A stretch of 33,018 bases of DNA from an uncultured Gammaproteobacteria bacterium (GCA_947259395.1 CAMYMN010000044.1:1-33018); one strand, 5' to 3'. Positions 1 to 9,319 are shown, numbered from the stretch's first letter. A program made the numbers and translations. Notes: generated by a model from the letters alone, not told the origin.

Positions 1-2
1 AA

Positions 3-47
3 GACTACCATCGACATTATGCTGTTCCGGTAATAGAGATTGGTTAA
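3..47 (+). CDS. Possible C-terminal tail of an upstream gene (partial)
   Basis: From base 3 one frame is open and reads DYHRHYAVPVIEIG before a TAA at 45-47. It has a protein-like composition and would be the last codons of a gene that starts left of the window. A second frame ends at base 33, so the choice is not firm. If this tail is real, the next gene's ATG at 76 lies 28 bases after it, which argues against the TTG at 40 as the next start. No function can be assigned from 14 residues. Confidence 0.25.
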   Translation, partial: DYHRHYAVPVIEIG

Positions 48-75
48 TAAGCGTATAAATAAATTGAGTGACTCG

Positions 76-681
76 ATGTTTACCCTCGACCATCAAGTAT
101 TGCGCACCGACGTTGCTGGTATGCCGTTGGATTGGATCGATTATCGCGAGGCGGTGCGCCTTTATCATCTGCAACACGTGCAATATTCGCTCGGGGTGAT
201 GATGTATCGTATCCGTGGGGGATACAACGCCAAATCCGGTCTTCGCAGTGTGATCGAGGTCAATTCGATCATCGCGACGAACGGCGACAGCCATGCATTC
301 ATTAAAGCCAATAAACAGTACATACCACCATTGAACAACACAACCCTGTTCGCCCGTGATGCGTACATGTGCATGTACTGTGGTGGTCGATTCGAGGATC
401 ATATGTTATCCCGGGATCACGTCACGCCACTCAGTATGGGCGGTAGTGATGATTGGAACAATGTGGTGGCGGCGTGTAAGCGTTGTAACAACCACAAAGC
501 CGGACGCATGCCGGAAAAAGCCGGGTTGGCATTATTGGCGGTACCATTCACACCCAATCATGCCGAGTACGTCTATCTTCGTGGACGTCGGGTGCTGGCC
601 GATCAGATGGAGTTTCTACTTGCGCACTTCCCACGCACCAGTCCTTTGCATGACCGGATTACACAGCATTTGAGTATTTGA
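76..681 (+). CDS. HNH endonuclease family protein
   Basis: This is a 201-residue protein with a complete HNH nuclease domain in its middle. Counting from the ATG at 76, the zinc-knuckle cysteines are C99/C102 (MCMYCGG) and C134/C137 (CKRC). The catalytic core is D114-H115 (SRDHVTPLSMGG), N128/N129 and N139-H140. The N-terminal part (DHQVLRTDVAGMPLDWIDY) is typical of standalone bacterial HNH proteins of this size. The cellular role of that group is not known; some HNH proteins act in repair or restriction. The ATG at 76 has GAG seven bases upstream. An in-frame TTG at 40 would add 12 residues that look unlike the family start. No methyltransferase or other restriction partner is adjacent. The gene converges on the desaturase gene. 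Confidence 0.85.
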   Translation: MFTLDHQVLRTDVAGMPLDWIDYREAVRLYHLQHVQYSLGVMMYRIRGGYNAKSGLRSVIEVNSIIATNGDSHAFIKANKQYIPPLNNTTLFARDAYMCMYCGGRFEDHMLSRDHVTPLSMGGSDDWNNVVAACKRCNNHKAGRMPEKAGLALLAVPFTPNHAEYVYLRGRRVLADQMEFLLAHFPRTSPLHDRITQHLSI

Positions 682-704
682 CCCGTAAAAAGACGGAATT
701 TAAT

Positions 705-746
705 CCTAATCCCGTTGGTTCTGGCAACGAAATATGCGGGATTAGG
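705..746. terminator. Inverted repeat between convergent HNH and desaturase genes
   Basis: CCTAATCCCG (705-714) and its exact reverse complement CGGGATTAGG (737-746) flank a 22-base loop. The loop contains a second inverted repeat, CGTTG/CAACG (713-717 and 725-729). The right arm overlaps the desaturase stop codon (742-744). The position between two convergent genes suits a bidirectional terminator, but there is no clear T-tract, so the role is inferred. Confidence 0.45.
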
Positions 747-1923
747 CCGACGCGAGTTCGTAACGCCGCAGGCGGCGCGAGAATTCGCGCAACGCTTCAA
801 TGCCGGAAGATTCTGCGGCGCGGCACCAATCCTCCAAAGCGCTCAGCAGGTTCTCTTGGGTTACCGCGGACTTACTCCAGATGTCCTGCAGACGTTGTTT
901 CATCGCGTAAACCTGGTTCAGCGTAGCGTTCGTCTCAAGCGCTCGCTGCAGTTGCTTGCGGCTCCTCTCGGTCAACAGGCTCGACTCCCGCGACATCAAA
1001 CGGCGCGCCCGTTTAATGAGCGAGTAGTCCTGGTTTTTACGTCCCAGCTTACGTAGCTCCTCGGTACATACGTCGTTGAGCACTTCCTTGATGAAATTTG
1101 CCATCACGCCGAAACGGTTGTTGATAACCGCCTTAACGGTTTCGAGGTCAAACACGGATTTCTCCTTTTTCACCACGATCTTCGGTGCAGTCTTCTTGAC
1201 CTTTGCCAATCCCATGGCGCGTAGTAAAAGAATATAGCTCCACCCCAGGTCGATCTCCCACGGTTTGTTGGAGAACTTGGCTGACGATGCATAGGCGTGA
1301 TGATTGTTATGCAGCTCCTCGCCCCCGATTACCACACCCCAGGGAACGATATTCTTACTGGCGTCGGGGACTTCGTAGTTGCGGTAACCCCAGTAATGTC
1401 CGATTCCATTAATAACACCGGCGGCCCAAAATGGAATCCACAACATCTGAGCCACCCAGATCAGGACGCCCGGCAGGCCAAATATAATGAGGTTAATGAG
1501 CAACATGATCAGCACGCCCAGATAAGAATGGCGCGCATACAGATTTCGTTCGATCCAATCATTCGGAGACCCATGCCCGAATTTATCCAGGGTCTCCGGA
1601 TTGGCTGCTTCTTGGTGATACAACCAAGCGCCCAGGAACAGGACCCTTTCAATGCCTTGTACCTTGGGACTGTGGGGGTCATCGGAGGTCTCGACACGAG
1701 CATGATGTTTGCGGTGTACCGCCACCCATTCCTTGGTAACGATTCCGGTCGTGAGCCACAGCCAGAACCTAAAAAAGTGCGACACAACCGGGTGTAGGTC
1801 CAGGGCCAAGTGAGCCTGGGTACGATGTAGATACAGTGTGACACTGGCTATGGTGATATGCGTCAGACCGAGGACGACCAGCACATATCCCCACCAAGGT
1901 AAATCTATCAACACATCAAACAT
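742..1923 (-). CDS. Membrane fatty-acid desaturase (acyl-CoA delta-9 desaturase family) with C-terminal extension
   Basis: This 393-residue protein is an integral-membrane di-iron desaturase. It should place a double bond in saturated acyl chains of membrane lipids, using oxygen and an electron donor. All three histidine boxes are present: H33-x4-H38 (HRTQAH), H70-x2-HH (HRKHH, 70-74) and H205-x2-HH (HNNHH, 205-209), plus H176 in NGIGHYWGYRNYE. Hydrophobic segments lie near residues 7-30, 48-63 and 133-172. The desaturase domain ends near residue 245. The last 140 or so residues are charged and helical (LLTERSRKQLQRALE and onward), an addition that plain acyl-CoA desaturases lack. The ATG at 1923 has GGAG about ten bases upstream. 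Pseudomonas DesB-like desaturases have a similar length. The substrate (CoA- or phospholipid-bound acyl chain) cannot be read from the sequence. Confidence 0.88.
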   Translation of the reverse strand: MFDVLIDLPWWGYVLVVLGLTHITIASVTLYLHRTQAHLALDLHPVVSHFFRFWLWLTTGIVTKEWVAVHRKHHARVETSDDPHSPKVQGIERVLFLGAWLYHQEAANPETLDKFGHGSPNDWIERNLYARHSYLGVLIMLLINLIIFGLPGVLIWVAQMLWIPFWAAGVINGIGHYWGYRNYEVPDASKNIVPWGVVIGGEELHNNHHAYASSAKFSNKPWEIDLGWSYILLLRAMGLAKVKKTAPKIVVKKEKSVFDLETVKAVINNRFGVMANFIKEVLNDVCTEELRKLGRKNQDYSLIKRARRLMSRESSLLTERSRKQLQRALETNATLNQVYAMKQRLQDIWSKSAVTQENLLSALEDWCRAAESSGIEALREFSRRLRRYELASA

Positions 1924-2150
1924 GCAGCACTGCTCCGTGACCCAGGATTGAATCGTTTTACTGATAGTGATCTATGTCTTTATTATGTAGACGTTTTTAG
2001 TCGCGAGATAAATAAGGCACCCACGCACAGCGTACCCCGCTGCGGTGGATCTGTTGTGTCCCAATAGTATCGGCAGCGGATTTGCCAATGCAACCCTATC
2101 AACCAGGTGGGTAATGTCACCGGGACCGCTTCGTCTCAACCCAAACCGGT

Positions 2151-2169
2151 ATATTGCACCAAGGTGCCC
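2151..2169 (+). repeat. Interspersed 19-base repeat, copy 1
   Basis: ATATTGCACCAAGGTGCCC matches 18 of 19 bases at 9201-9219. The core GCACCAAGGTGC is a near-perfect palindrome (GCACC-AA-GGTGC). It lies 117 bases before the dapA ATG. Confidence 0.5.
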
Positions 2170-2223
2170 GGTAGCCCGATCCCATCGGTGGCGTCCAGCG
2201 TCGGGCCGAAACTTGTGTGTCAC

Positions 2224-2253
2224 TTGATCCGTGGAGCATCGCGCCAGTACTAT
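2224..2253 (+). promoter_or_regulatory. Putative sigma70 promoter of dapA
   Basis: TTGATC (2224-2229) and TACTAT (2248-2253) are separated by 18 bases. They match the -35 and -10 consensus at 4 and 5 of 6 positions. The -10 lies 32 bases before the dapA start. Confidence 0.4.
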
Positions 2254-2285
2254 GCGTCTGTTCACTTACCTCAGAGTTCAAGAGC

Positions 2286-3161
2286 ATGTATCAAGGCAGT
2301 ATGGTGGCGCTGGTCACACCGATGCAAGACGACGGATCGGTGGACTACGCCGCCTTGGAACGATTGATCGATTTTCATGTGAATAACGGCACCCAGGCGA
2401 TCATCTCGGTGGGGACCACCGGTGAGTCGGCGACCCTTGATTTCGAAGAACACGCTGAGGTCATTGAAAAAACGGTGAAATTCGCGGATGGGCGAATTCC
2501 CGTGATCGCGGGCACCGGCGCCAACTCGACCCGCGAAGCCATTGAGCTGACCAAACGCGCAGCGGACCTGAACGCGGACGCTTGTCTGCTGGTAACCCCT
2601 TACTACAACAAGCCCACCCAGGAAGGGCTCTACCGCCATTTTCGGGCTATTGCGGAAGCGTCGCCGATTGCGCAAATTCTCTATAATGTGCCGGGCCGGA
2701 CCGCTTGCGATATGCTCACACATACCGTGGACCGCTTGGCGGATATCGACAACATCGTCGGTATCAAAGACGCGACCGGCGATATCGATCGAGCACGCGA
2801 ATTGGTGCAGCGCTGCGGTGACCGCATGGCGATCTACTCCGGTGATGATGCCACCGCGCTCGAACACATGCTCGTGGGTGGTAAAGGTGATATCTCGGTC
2901 ACCGCCAACGTGGCACCGGCGGCCATGAGCGCGATGTGCAAGGCGGCGCTGGCGGGTGACGCCGCCAAGGCCCGGGAGGCGAACGACCGCCTCAACGGTC
3001 TGCACAAGAAGTTATTTTTGGAATCCAACCCCATTCCGGTTAAATGGGCGGTTCATCAACTCGGTTTGATTGGGCCGGCGATTCGCTTGCCCCTTACCCA
3101 ATTGTCGGAGCAATACCATGACGCGGTGCGGTCCGCGATGCGCGAAGCAGGTATAATTTAG
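2286..3161 (+). CDS. dapA: 4-hydroxy-tetrahydrodipicolinate synthase
   Basis: DapA condenses pyruvate with aspartate semialdehyde, the first committed step to diaminopimelate and lysine, in the cytoplasm. From the ATG at 2286 the protein has 292 residues, the same as E. coli DapA, and the key residues fall at the same numbers: Schiff-base K161 (GIKDATG), Y133 and R138 (LYNVPGRT), and T44/T45 (SVGTTGES). An upstream in-frame start at 2217 would add 23 residues unlike the family, so it is rejected. A weak purine-rich stretch (CAGAG) precedes the ATG. bamC and purC follow on the same strand, an order conserved in gammaproteobacteria including E. coli. Confidence 0.97.
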   Translation: MYQGSMVALVTPMQDDGSVDYAALERLIDFHVNNGTQAIISVGTTGESATLDFEEHAEVIEKTVKFADGRIPVIAGTGANSTREAIELTKRAADLNADACLLVTPYYNKPTQEGLYRHFRAIAEASPIAQILYNVPGRTACDMLTHTVDRLADIDNIVGIKDATGDIDRARELVQRCGDRMAIYSGDDATALEHMLVGGKGDISVTANVAPAAMSAMCKAALAGDAAKAREANDRLNGLHKKLFLESNPIPVKWAVHQLGLIGPAIRLPLTQLSEQYHDAVRSAMREAGII

Positions 3162-3229
3162 CGGGCAGGGCGTCGGGTTGTTCAGGGTCGAGGTGGGTTT
3201 TTCAAGCAATTGACCATAGGTCTTCGTCA

Positions 3230-3829
3230 ATGCGATATCGTATTTGTTGCCGGATCATAATTGTCGCTGGCTTCGCATGGGTGTTAGCCGCGTGTGGGGG
3301 CACGGGGCAAAAGCAGCGCGATTTTGAATCCGCGAAGACCCTGCCGCCGTTAGCGGTGCCGGCAGATCTGGTGGCAGCCAGCGGAAGCGGCAGCATGAAT
3401 GTGCCGGATCCGGCGCCGCGCAGCGCTGCACAGACAACCGCGCGCAGCATGCCTGCCGTCGCACCGGAAGCTGGACCCGTAGTGACTTTGCAAAAAACCG
3501 GGGACGGTGTGCCGACGCTGAGGGTTGCGCAGCCAGTCGATCGCGTATGGCCGCAGATTGGACAATCGTTGGCCGATCTTGGCGTTGAAATAGAAAAACA
3601 GGACCCGCAAGCGGGCGTTTACTACATACGCTACAAAGAACCCGACGCCAAAGACGAATCGGGTTTTTTCAAACGTCTGTTCAAGAGAAATAAATCGAAA
3701 CGCTATCAACTCAAGTTGGTAACCAGTGGCACGAATTCGATAGCGACTATCTATGACAAGCGTGGCAGGCCAGATAAGTCGGCGACCAGTCAAAGGTTGC
3801 TTGCGATGCTTGGCGAGCGGTTCAAGTAG
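3230..3829 (+). CDS. bamC: BamC-like outer-membrane lipoprotein (short form)
   Basis: This is a 199-residue lipoprotein. A type II signal peptide ends in LAAC, so C22 would be lipidated. A proline-rich unstructured stretch follows (LPPLAVPADLVAAS), like the BamC segment that contacts BamD. A single helix-grip-like domain covers roughly residues 93-199 (LRVAQPVDRVWPQIGQSL to the C-terminus). BamC is an accessory subunit of the BAM complex that inserts beta-barrel proteins into the outer membrane. E. coli BamC is about 344 residues with two such domains, so this copy appears to have one. The call rests strongly on its place between dapA and purC. AGG sits about ten bases before the ATG. Confidence 0.78.
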   Translation: MRYRICCRIIIVAGFAWVLAACGGTGQKQRDFESAKTLPPLAVPADLVAASGSGSMNVPDPAPRSAAQTTARSMPAVAPEAGPVVTLQKTGDGVPTLRVAQPVDRVWPQIGQSLADLGVEIEKQDPQAGVYYIRYKEPDAKDESGFFKRLFKRNKSKRYQLKLVTSGTNSIATIYDKRGRPDKSATSQRLLAMLGERFK

Positions 3830-3899
3830 CGCACAAACTATTGGTCAATATCGCGGCGCAGCGCTCGGTTAACTGGCGCTGTTTTATCGCGGAACAAAA

Positions 3900-4020
3900 C
3901 CCCGTGCGTAAGCACGGGGATGGATGCGATGCCCGCACGGTATCGTGCGGGCCACGGACGAGGCCGGGTGCGGCTTTGCCGACAACCGGCCGAGTCCAGT
4001 GTATCCCGGCGTAGCCGGGA
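3900..4020. repeat. Four consecutive hairpins between bamC and purC
   Basis: Four separate stems follow one another in 121 bases: CCCCGTGC/GCACGGGG (3900-3919), GCCCGCAC/GTGCGGGC (3931-3952), GGCCGG/CCGGCC with an inner CGGC/GCCG (3962-3991), and TCCCGGC/GCCGGGA (4004-4020). The last ends 11 bases before the purC ATG and would sit close to its ribosome-binding region. None has a T-tract, so they are not ordinary terminators. They could stabilise the bamC mRNA 3' end, limit readthrough into purC, or be REP-like elements. Confidence 0.75.
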
Positions 4021-4031
4021 TGATTGAAAGC

Positions 4032-4745
4032 ATGCAACGTGGCGAACAACTTTACTCGGGCAAAGCCAAAACCGTATATGTTACTGATGACGCGGACAAA
4101 TTAATCTTGCATTTTCGCAATGATACGTCGGCTTTCGACGGTGAGAAAGTCGCCCAGTTGGACCGCAAAGGAATGGTGAATAACAAATTCAACGCCTTCA
4201 TCATGCAACAACTGGAACATGCAGGTATTAAGACGCACTTTGAATCGTTGCGTTCGGAAAGTGAATCGGTGGTAAAGAGGCTGGAGATGTTGCCGATCGA
4301 ATGTGTGGTGCGCAACATCGCCGCCGGATCAATTTGTAAACGCTACGGTGTGGAGGAGGGCATTGACCTCAATCCTCCTACCTTTGAATTCTTTCTCAAG
4401 GACGATGCGCGTCATGACCCGCTTATTAATGATTATCATATCCGCGCTTTTGGCTGGGCCACCGAACCGGAGGTCGCGGAAATGAAGCACACCACATTTC
4501 GCGTCAACGAGGTGCTGACAGATTTGTTTGCTAATGGCGGCATGTTGTTGGTCGATTTTAAACTCGAGTTCGGACGTTACCGTGGTGAGTTACTGTTAGG
4601 CGATGAATTCACTCCCGACGGATGCCGGGTTTGGGATGAGAAAACCCGTGAGAAGCTAGACAAGGATCGTTTCCGGCGAGATCTTGGCGGGGTCGTGGAA
4701 GCTTACGAGCAAGTGGCGGCACGGTTGGGGGTGCCGTTAGATTGA
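4032..4745 (+). CDS. purC: Phosphoribosylaminoimidazole-succinocarboxamide (SAICAR) synthase
   Basis: PurC joins CAIR and aspartate using ATP in de novo purine synthesis. From the ATG at 4032 the protein has 237 residues, the E. coli length. It keeps the family blocks: [11 protein letters not shown] (ATP-binding N-terminus), [48 protein letters not shown]-like [10 protein letters not shown] and [16 protein letters not shown] lies just upstream. An ATG at 4020 (four codons earlier) is possible but lies in a hairpin arm. Starts further upstream would translate the hairpin region. purL follows after 10 bases, giving a small purine operon. Confidence 0.96.
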   Translation: MQRGEQLYSGKAKTVYVTDDADKLILHFRNDTSAFDGEKVAQLDRKGMVNNKFNAFIMQQLEHAGIKTHFESLRSESESVVKRLEMLPIECVVRNIAAGSICKRYGVEEGIDLNPPTFEFFLKDDARHDPLINDYHIRAFGWATEPEVAEMKHTTFRVNEVLTDLFANGGMLLVDFKLEFGRYRGELLLGDEFTPDGCRVWDEKTREKLDKDRFRRDLGGVVEAYEQVAARLGVPLD

Positions 4746-4755
4746 GTCCGGCTTC

Positions 4756-7700
4756 GTGAACGAGCGATCCGGTAAGCTGGCAACACCGGTTTTCTCGAGT
4801 CATGGTGTGGTTCGTTTACGGGGTGCGCGAGCACTATCCGATTTTCGCCGCGAGAAGCTGATCACGGATCTGCGCAAACACGTCGAAACGGTTGTTTCCA
4901 TCGATGCTGAGTACTGGCATTTCGTCAACGGCGCGGGTGAACTGACGCCATCACGATTAAATGTCTTGACCCAGCTTTTGACCTATGGTCCCCGGCAGCA
5001 GCCGGTACGGCCGGTGGGTGAACTGTTTCTCGTCGTACCGCGTGTCGGCACCATCTCACCGTGGTCCACCAAGGCCACCGACATCGCGCATCTTTGTGGT
5101 CTCGATTCGGTCACACGTATCGAGCGTGGCGTCGCTTGGTACCTGGCGTTGAGCGCGCACTCAAAGCCGCGTGACGCACAATGGGGGCAACTTGCGGCAC
5201 ATCTACACGACCCGATGACTGAATCCGTACTGCCGGATTTTGACGCTAGCGACAAGCTGTTCGCGGGCTCCGAACCACCGCGGTTATCGACCGTCGACGT
5301 GTTGACAACCGGCGCGGCGGGGTTAGCGCACGCGAATACGGAACTCGGTCTGGCCCTGTCTGATGACGAGATCCAGTATCTCACCGATGAGTTTACCCAA
5401 CTTGGACGCGACCCAACGGATGTCGAACTGATGATGTTTGCGCAAGTCAACTCCGAACATTGTCGGCACAAGATATTCAATGCCGATTGGATCGTCGACC
5501 GCGAACACCAGCCCCATTCTTTATTTGCCATGATTCGAGAAACCCATCGCGCAAATCATCGCGGCACTTTGGTTGCCTATGCCGACAACGCGGCAATTCT
5601 CGATGGGTCACAAGGTTCGCGGTTTTTTGCAAGCCCTGATTCACGGGAGTACGGATTCGTCGACGAAGCGGTGCACATCGTTTGTAAGGTGGAGACCCAC
5701 AATCATCCGACCGCGATCTCACCATATCCCGGTGCCGCCACGGGTTCCGGCGGTGAGATCCGTGACGAAGGCGCAACCGGGCGGGGCGCAAAGCCCAAGG
5801 CTGGGATCACCGGATTCTCCGTATCTCACTTGCGCTTGCCGGGTGCACGGCGGCCGTGGGAAGATGATAATTGCGCGCCCAGTCGTATCGCCTCGCCGTT
5901 ACGGATCATGCTCGAGGGGCCGATCGGGGGCGCATCGTTCAACAATGAGTTCGGTCGTCCCAACATCGGCGGTTATTTCCGCACCTTCGAGCAGTGGATA
6001 CCGGTTCCAGGCGGACGTGAAAGACGCGGATACCATAAGCCGATTATGCTTGCGGGTGGCTTGGGCAACATTCGTCCCGGACACGTATACAAGCAAGACA
6101 TCCCGGCAATGGCCCGCGTGATTGTGCTCGGTGGTCCGGCGATGCTGATCGGTCTGGGTGGTGGCGCGGCGTCGAGTGTGGCCACAGGCACCAGCAGCGA
6201 ACAACTTGACTTCGCATCGGTGCAACGAAGTAACGCTGAGATGCAGCGCCGGTGTCAAGAGGTGATCGATCATTGCTGGGCTATGGGCGACGATAATCCG
6301 ATTCTCTCCATTCATGATATTGGCGCCGGCGGGTTATCGAACGCGGTGCCGGAATTGGTGCACGCATCCGATCGTGGCGGGCATTTTCAATTGCGCGATG
6401 TGTTAAATGACGATCCCGGCATGACTCCGATGCAGATTTGGTGCAACGAGGCCCAGGAGCGCTACGTAATTGCCGTGGCCGCGGAGAGGTTGGCCGAGTT
6501 TGAGTCGATCTGTGAGCGGGAAAGGTGCCTGTATTGCGTGATTGGCCAAGCCACCGAAAAGCAAGAACTGGTGCTGAAGGACCGGCACTTTGCAGCCGAT
6601 GGCGCGCAGTATGCGATGCCCATTGATATGGACATGCACCTTTTGTTCGGTAACCCCCCAAAGATGCTGCGGGATGTTACACGCACAGCGGCGGCATTGC
6701 CGCCTTTCGATACGCAACAGGTGCGACTGGATGAAGCCGTCGGTCGGGTATTACGTTTTCCAGCAGTCGCGGATAAGACGTTTCTGGTAACCATTGGAGA
6801 TCGCAGTGTCACCGGTTTGGTGTGCCGCGACCAGATGGTCGGACCGTGGCAAGTACCGGTGGCCGATGTCGCCGTCACCGCTACCGGTTACGCGTCGTTG
6901 GCCGGCGAGGCCATGGCGATCGGCGAACGCACGCCGCTGGCCATCATCGATCCCGCCGCCAGTGGCCGTATGGCCATCGCTGAGGCGTTGACCAACCTTG
7001 CCGCGGCGCGCTTTCGAAGACTCGAAGAAGTTAAGTTGTCGGCCAACTGGATGGCGGCCGCGGGACATCCCGGTGATGACGCCGCATTGTTCGATACCGT
7101 GCGCGCGGTGGGCATGGAGTTATGCCAGACGTTGGGTGTTGCGATCCCGGTCGGAAAGGATTCGATGTCCATGAAAACCATGTGGTCGGACGATTACGGT
7201 GAGCGTAACGAGGTGACCGCGCCCGTTTCCCTGATCGTCAGCGCATTTGCACCGGTATCCGATGTGCGCGCGACACTCACGCCAGTATTAACCAACAGCG
7301 ATGACCCGACTGAGTTGCTACTGATTGACCTCGGCGCTGGGAAAAACCGCATGGGCGGCTCCGCCCTAGCGCAGGCATATTCGCAGCTGGGCAACGTGTG
7401 CCCGGATGTCGACGATGGCCCGCAGCTACGCCGGCTTTTGCTGGCGGTCCAGGCACTCAATACGGCGGGCGTGTTGTTGGCTTATCACGATCGCTCAGAT
7501 GGCGGTTTGTGGACGACCTTGTGCGAAATGGCGTTCGCTGGACGCGTCGGATTGCGCATCACGCTCGATGGGCTGGCCGGTGACCCGGTTTCGATCTTAT
7601 TCAATGAAGAATTGGGTGTCGTCTTACAGACCTGTAAAAAAGACCATGATCGAGTCCGCAGCATCTTGGCAGAGTTCGGACTGAATGATTTATGTCATAT

Positions 7701-8727
7701 CGTAGGGCAGCCGATTGCACAGCCCGTCATTCGCGTTGACCACAACGGCGAAGCATTGTTTCAGGGCGCGCGTGTGGACCTGCACCGCGCCTGGTCGGAG
7801 ACCACCTGGCATATGCAGACCATGCGGGATCATCCACTGTGTGCACAGCAGGAGTACGACCGCATTCGGGATATTGCGGATCCCGGGTTGCATGCGGAGC
7901 TAACGTTTGATGCCGACGAGGATATCTGCCGGCCTTTCGTCCACACCGGCCAAGGGCCACGCGTGGCCATACTGAGAGAGCAGGGTGTCAACGGGCATGT
8001 AGAGATGGCGGCGGCGTTTCACAACGCGGGATTCACCACCGTCGATGTACCGATGAGTGACTTGGTCGGTAGTGTCGTGGCGCTGGATCAATTCAAAGGC
8101 CTTGTCGCCTGTGGTGGATTCTCGTTTGGCGATGTACTGGGGGCCGGCGAGGGGTGGGCAAAATCCGTGCTCTTCAATACTGCATTACGCGATCAATTCG
8201 AGGCGTTCTTTCACCGCGCTGATACATTCACTTTGGGGGTATGCAATGGCTGTCAGATGTTATCGAATTTGCATGAACTGATTCCCGGAGCAGACCATTG
8301 GCCGCGCTTTGTGCGCAACCTGTCCGAGCAATTCGAGGCCCGTTGGGTAATGGTCGAGGTCATGGACAGCCCCTCTATTTTGTTGACGCATATGTGTGGA
8401 TCACGCATCCCGGTGGTGGTCGCCCATGGTGAAGGACGCGCCGAGTTCACCAGCAACGGGCAGCAAATACGCGCTACTGGAAATGGTCTCGTGGCGTTGC
8501 GTTTCATCGATAATCGCGATACGGCCACCGAGACCTATCCCTACAATCCCAACGGCTCACCGCACGGTGTCACCGGCCTTACCTCGACCGACGGACGCGC
8601 CACCATCATGATGCCCCATCCAGAGCGTGTGTGTCGTAGCGTCAGCAACACCTGGGCACCGGCCCCAGACGGTGGGTTCGGCCCGTGGATGCGCTTATTC
8701 CGCAACGCGAGGGCGTGGGTGGAATAA
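4756..8727 (+). CDS. purL: Phosphoribosylformylglycinamidine synthase, large fused form
   Basis: This single-chain FGAM synthase converts FGAR and glutamine to FGAM with ATP, step four of purine synthesis. From the GTG at 4756 it has 1323 residues, a little longer than E. coli PurL (about 1295). The order is a PurS-like N-terminal part, a linker, two AIRS-like synthetase halves ([22 protein letters not shown] marks the first), and a C-terminal class I glutaminase. The glutaminase nucleophile is C1163 in LGVCNGCQ, with H1288 and E1290 in MPHPERVCR. The start is uncertain: the first 17 residues are not family-like, and a GTG at 4807 just before [12 protein letters not shown] is an alternative. 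purC ends 10 bases upstream. Confidence 0.95.
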   Translation: MNERSGKLATPVFSSHGVVRLRGARALSDFRREKLITDLRKHVETVVSIDAEYWHFVNGAGELTPSRLNVLTQLLTYGPRQQPVRPVGELFLVVPRVGTISPWSTKATDIAHLCGLDSVTRIERGVAWYLALSAHSKPRDAQWGQLAAHLHDPMTESVLPDFDASDKLFAGSEPPRLSTVDVLTTGAAGLAHANTELGLALSDDEIQYLTDEFTQLGRDPTDVELMMFAQVNSEHCRHKIFNADWIVDREHQPHSLFAMIRETHRANHRGTLVAYADNAAILDGSQGSRFFASPDSREYGFVDEAVHIVCKVETHNHPTAISPYPGAATGSGGEIRDEGATGRGAKPKAGITGFSVSHLRLPGARRPWEDDNCAPSRIASPLRIMLEGPIGGASFNNEFGRPNIGGYFRTFEQWIPVPGGRERRGYHKPIMLAGGLGNIRPGHVYKQDIPAMARVIVLGGPAMLIGLGGGAASSVATGTSSEQLDFASVQRSNAEMQRRCQEVIDHCWAMGDDNPILSIHDIGAGGLSNAVPELVHASDRGGHFQLRDVLNDDPGMTPMQIWCNEAQERYVIAVAAERLAEFESICERERCLYCVIGQATEKQELVLKDRHFAADGAQYAMPIDMDMHLLFGNPPKMLRDVTRTAAALPPFDTQQVRLDEAVGRVLRFPAVADKTFLVTIGDRSVTGLVCRDQMVGPWQVPVADVAVTATGYASLAGEAMAIGERTPLAIIDPAASGRMAIAEALTNLAAARFRRLEEVKLSANWMAAAGHPGDDAALFDTVRAVGMELCQTLGVAIPVGKDSMSMKTMWSDDYGERNEVTAPVSLIVSAFAPVSDVRATLTPVLTNSDDPTELLLIDLGAGKNRMGGSALAQAYSQLGNVCPDVDDGPQLRRLLLAVQALNTAGVLLAYHDRSDGGLWTTLCEMAFAGRVGLRITLDGLAGDPVSILFNEELGVVLQTCKKDHDRVRSILAEFGLNDLCHIVGQPIAQPVIRVDHNGEALFQGARVDLHRAWSETTWHMQTMRDHPLCAQQEYDRIRDIADPGLHAELTFDADEDICRPFVHTGQGPRVAILREQGVNGHVEMAAAFHNAGFTTVDVPMSDLVGSVVALDQFKGLVACGGFSFGDVLGAGEGWAKSVLFNTALRDQFEAFFHRADTFTLGVCNGCQMLSNLHELIPGADHWPRFVRNLSEQFEARWVMVEVMDSPSILLTHMCGSRIPVVVAHGEGRAEFTSNGQQIRATGNGLVALRFIDNRDTATETYPYNPNGSPHGVTGLTSTDGRATIMMPHPERVCRSVSNTWAPAPDGGFGPWMRLFRNARAWVE

Positions 8728-8757
8728 GCATGGGGGCGAGCGTACAGTAATTGATGA

Positions 8758-9195
8758 GTGCGTGAGGTGACGGGAACCAAGTTCAGTTGGGGCAACTATT
8801 TTTTGCGCCTGATAGGCGCCGCGTTGTTGGTGTTTCTGACCTACAATCCGGAGCATATATCGTTCTATCATTGGGTGCGGCCGGTCATTGCGGACTTTAG
8901 CCGATTTGAGGTGTTGATGGCGCTTGCCGGCGTGGTGTTATTGATCGGTTGGGCGATCTACCTGCGTGCTACCGTGCGCTCCTTGGGCGCGTTCGGCACG
9001 TTGCTGGCGGTGGCTTTTTTCGCCACCTTGATCTGGGTACTGATCACCTATACCCCGATCCCTAGAGATAATTTGAAAGTGGTCGTCTATCTGGTCCTGG
9101 CCGGCGCGGCGGGCGTACTGTCGGTGGGGATTTCGTGGTCCCACGTGCGCCGACGGCTCACCGGGCAACTGGATGTCGACGAAACAGATGATTAA
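8758..9195 (+). CDS. Small membrane protein, DUF6524-like
   Basis: This is a 145-residue protein with four predicted membrane helices, near residues 16-33, 50-68, 75-95 and 105-125. A charged tail follows (HVRRRLTGQLDVDETDD). The N-terminus FSWGNYFLRLIGAALLVFLTYNP and the FHWV-like YHWVRP resemble the DUF6524 family of unknown function, which I recall but could not check. A GTG at 8758 opens the frame and another lies at 8767; neither has a clear ribosome-binding site. It follows purL by 30 bases and may share its transcript. Confidence 0.7.
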   Translation: MREVTGTKFSWGNYFLRLIGAALLVFLTYNPEHISFYHWVRPVIADFSRFEVLMALAGVVLLIGWAIYLRATVRSLGAFGTLLAVAFFATLIWVLITYTPIPRDNLKVVVYLVLAGAAGVLSVGISWSHVRRRLTGQLDVDETDD

Positions 9196-9200
9196 CCCGC

Positions 9201-9219
9201 ATATTGCACCAAGGCGCCC
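9201..9219 (+). repeat. Interspersed 19-base repeat, copy 2
   Basis: ATATTGCACCAAGGCGCCC differs from 2151-2169 at one base. It starts six bases after the preceding stop codon. The change breaks one pair of the GCACC-AA-GGTGC palindrome. Confidence 0.5.
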
Positions 9220-9319
9220 CGCGACTATTCATGGTGCCCAGCTAACAGCTTCGCATTGTCACTTAAATGAAATGGCAACATACGAGTCTCTAGCTTTTTG
9301 CGGGAGAATAGTCGCGGGG

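Larger units (their letters stand above)
1924..2285. other. 362-base gap between desaturase (-) and dapA (+)
   Basis: I see no convincing gene here; the open frames that cross it have no family character. It should hold both divergent promoters. The visible elements are a sigma70-like pair at 2224-2253 facing dapA and a 19-base sequence at 2151-2169 that recurs at 9201-9219. The stretch near 2010-2060 does not fold as a tRNA. Confidence 0.6.

Noticed and set aside
2010-2070. GC-rich segment suspected as a tRNA or small RNA
   Set aside because: No cloverleaf, no T-loop consensus and no clear terminator follows.
2271-3005. Long minus-strand open frame opposite dapA
   Set aside because: It is a shadow of dapA in a GC-rich genome; its translation has no family character, while dapA matches at every key residue.
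3898-3926. CCCCGTGCGTAAGCACGGGGATG looks like a type I-E CRISPR repeat
   Set aside because: Only one copy is present and the neighbouring hairpins have different sequences; there is no repeat-spacer periodicity and no cas gene.
8771-8800. GGGAACC near the start of the DUF6524-like gene as another ECF promoter
   Set aside because: It lies inside the coding region and no GTC follows at 16 or 17 bases.
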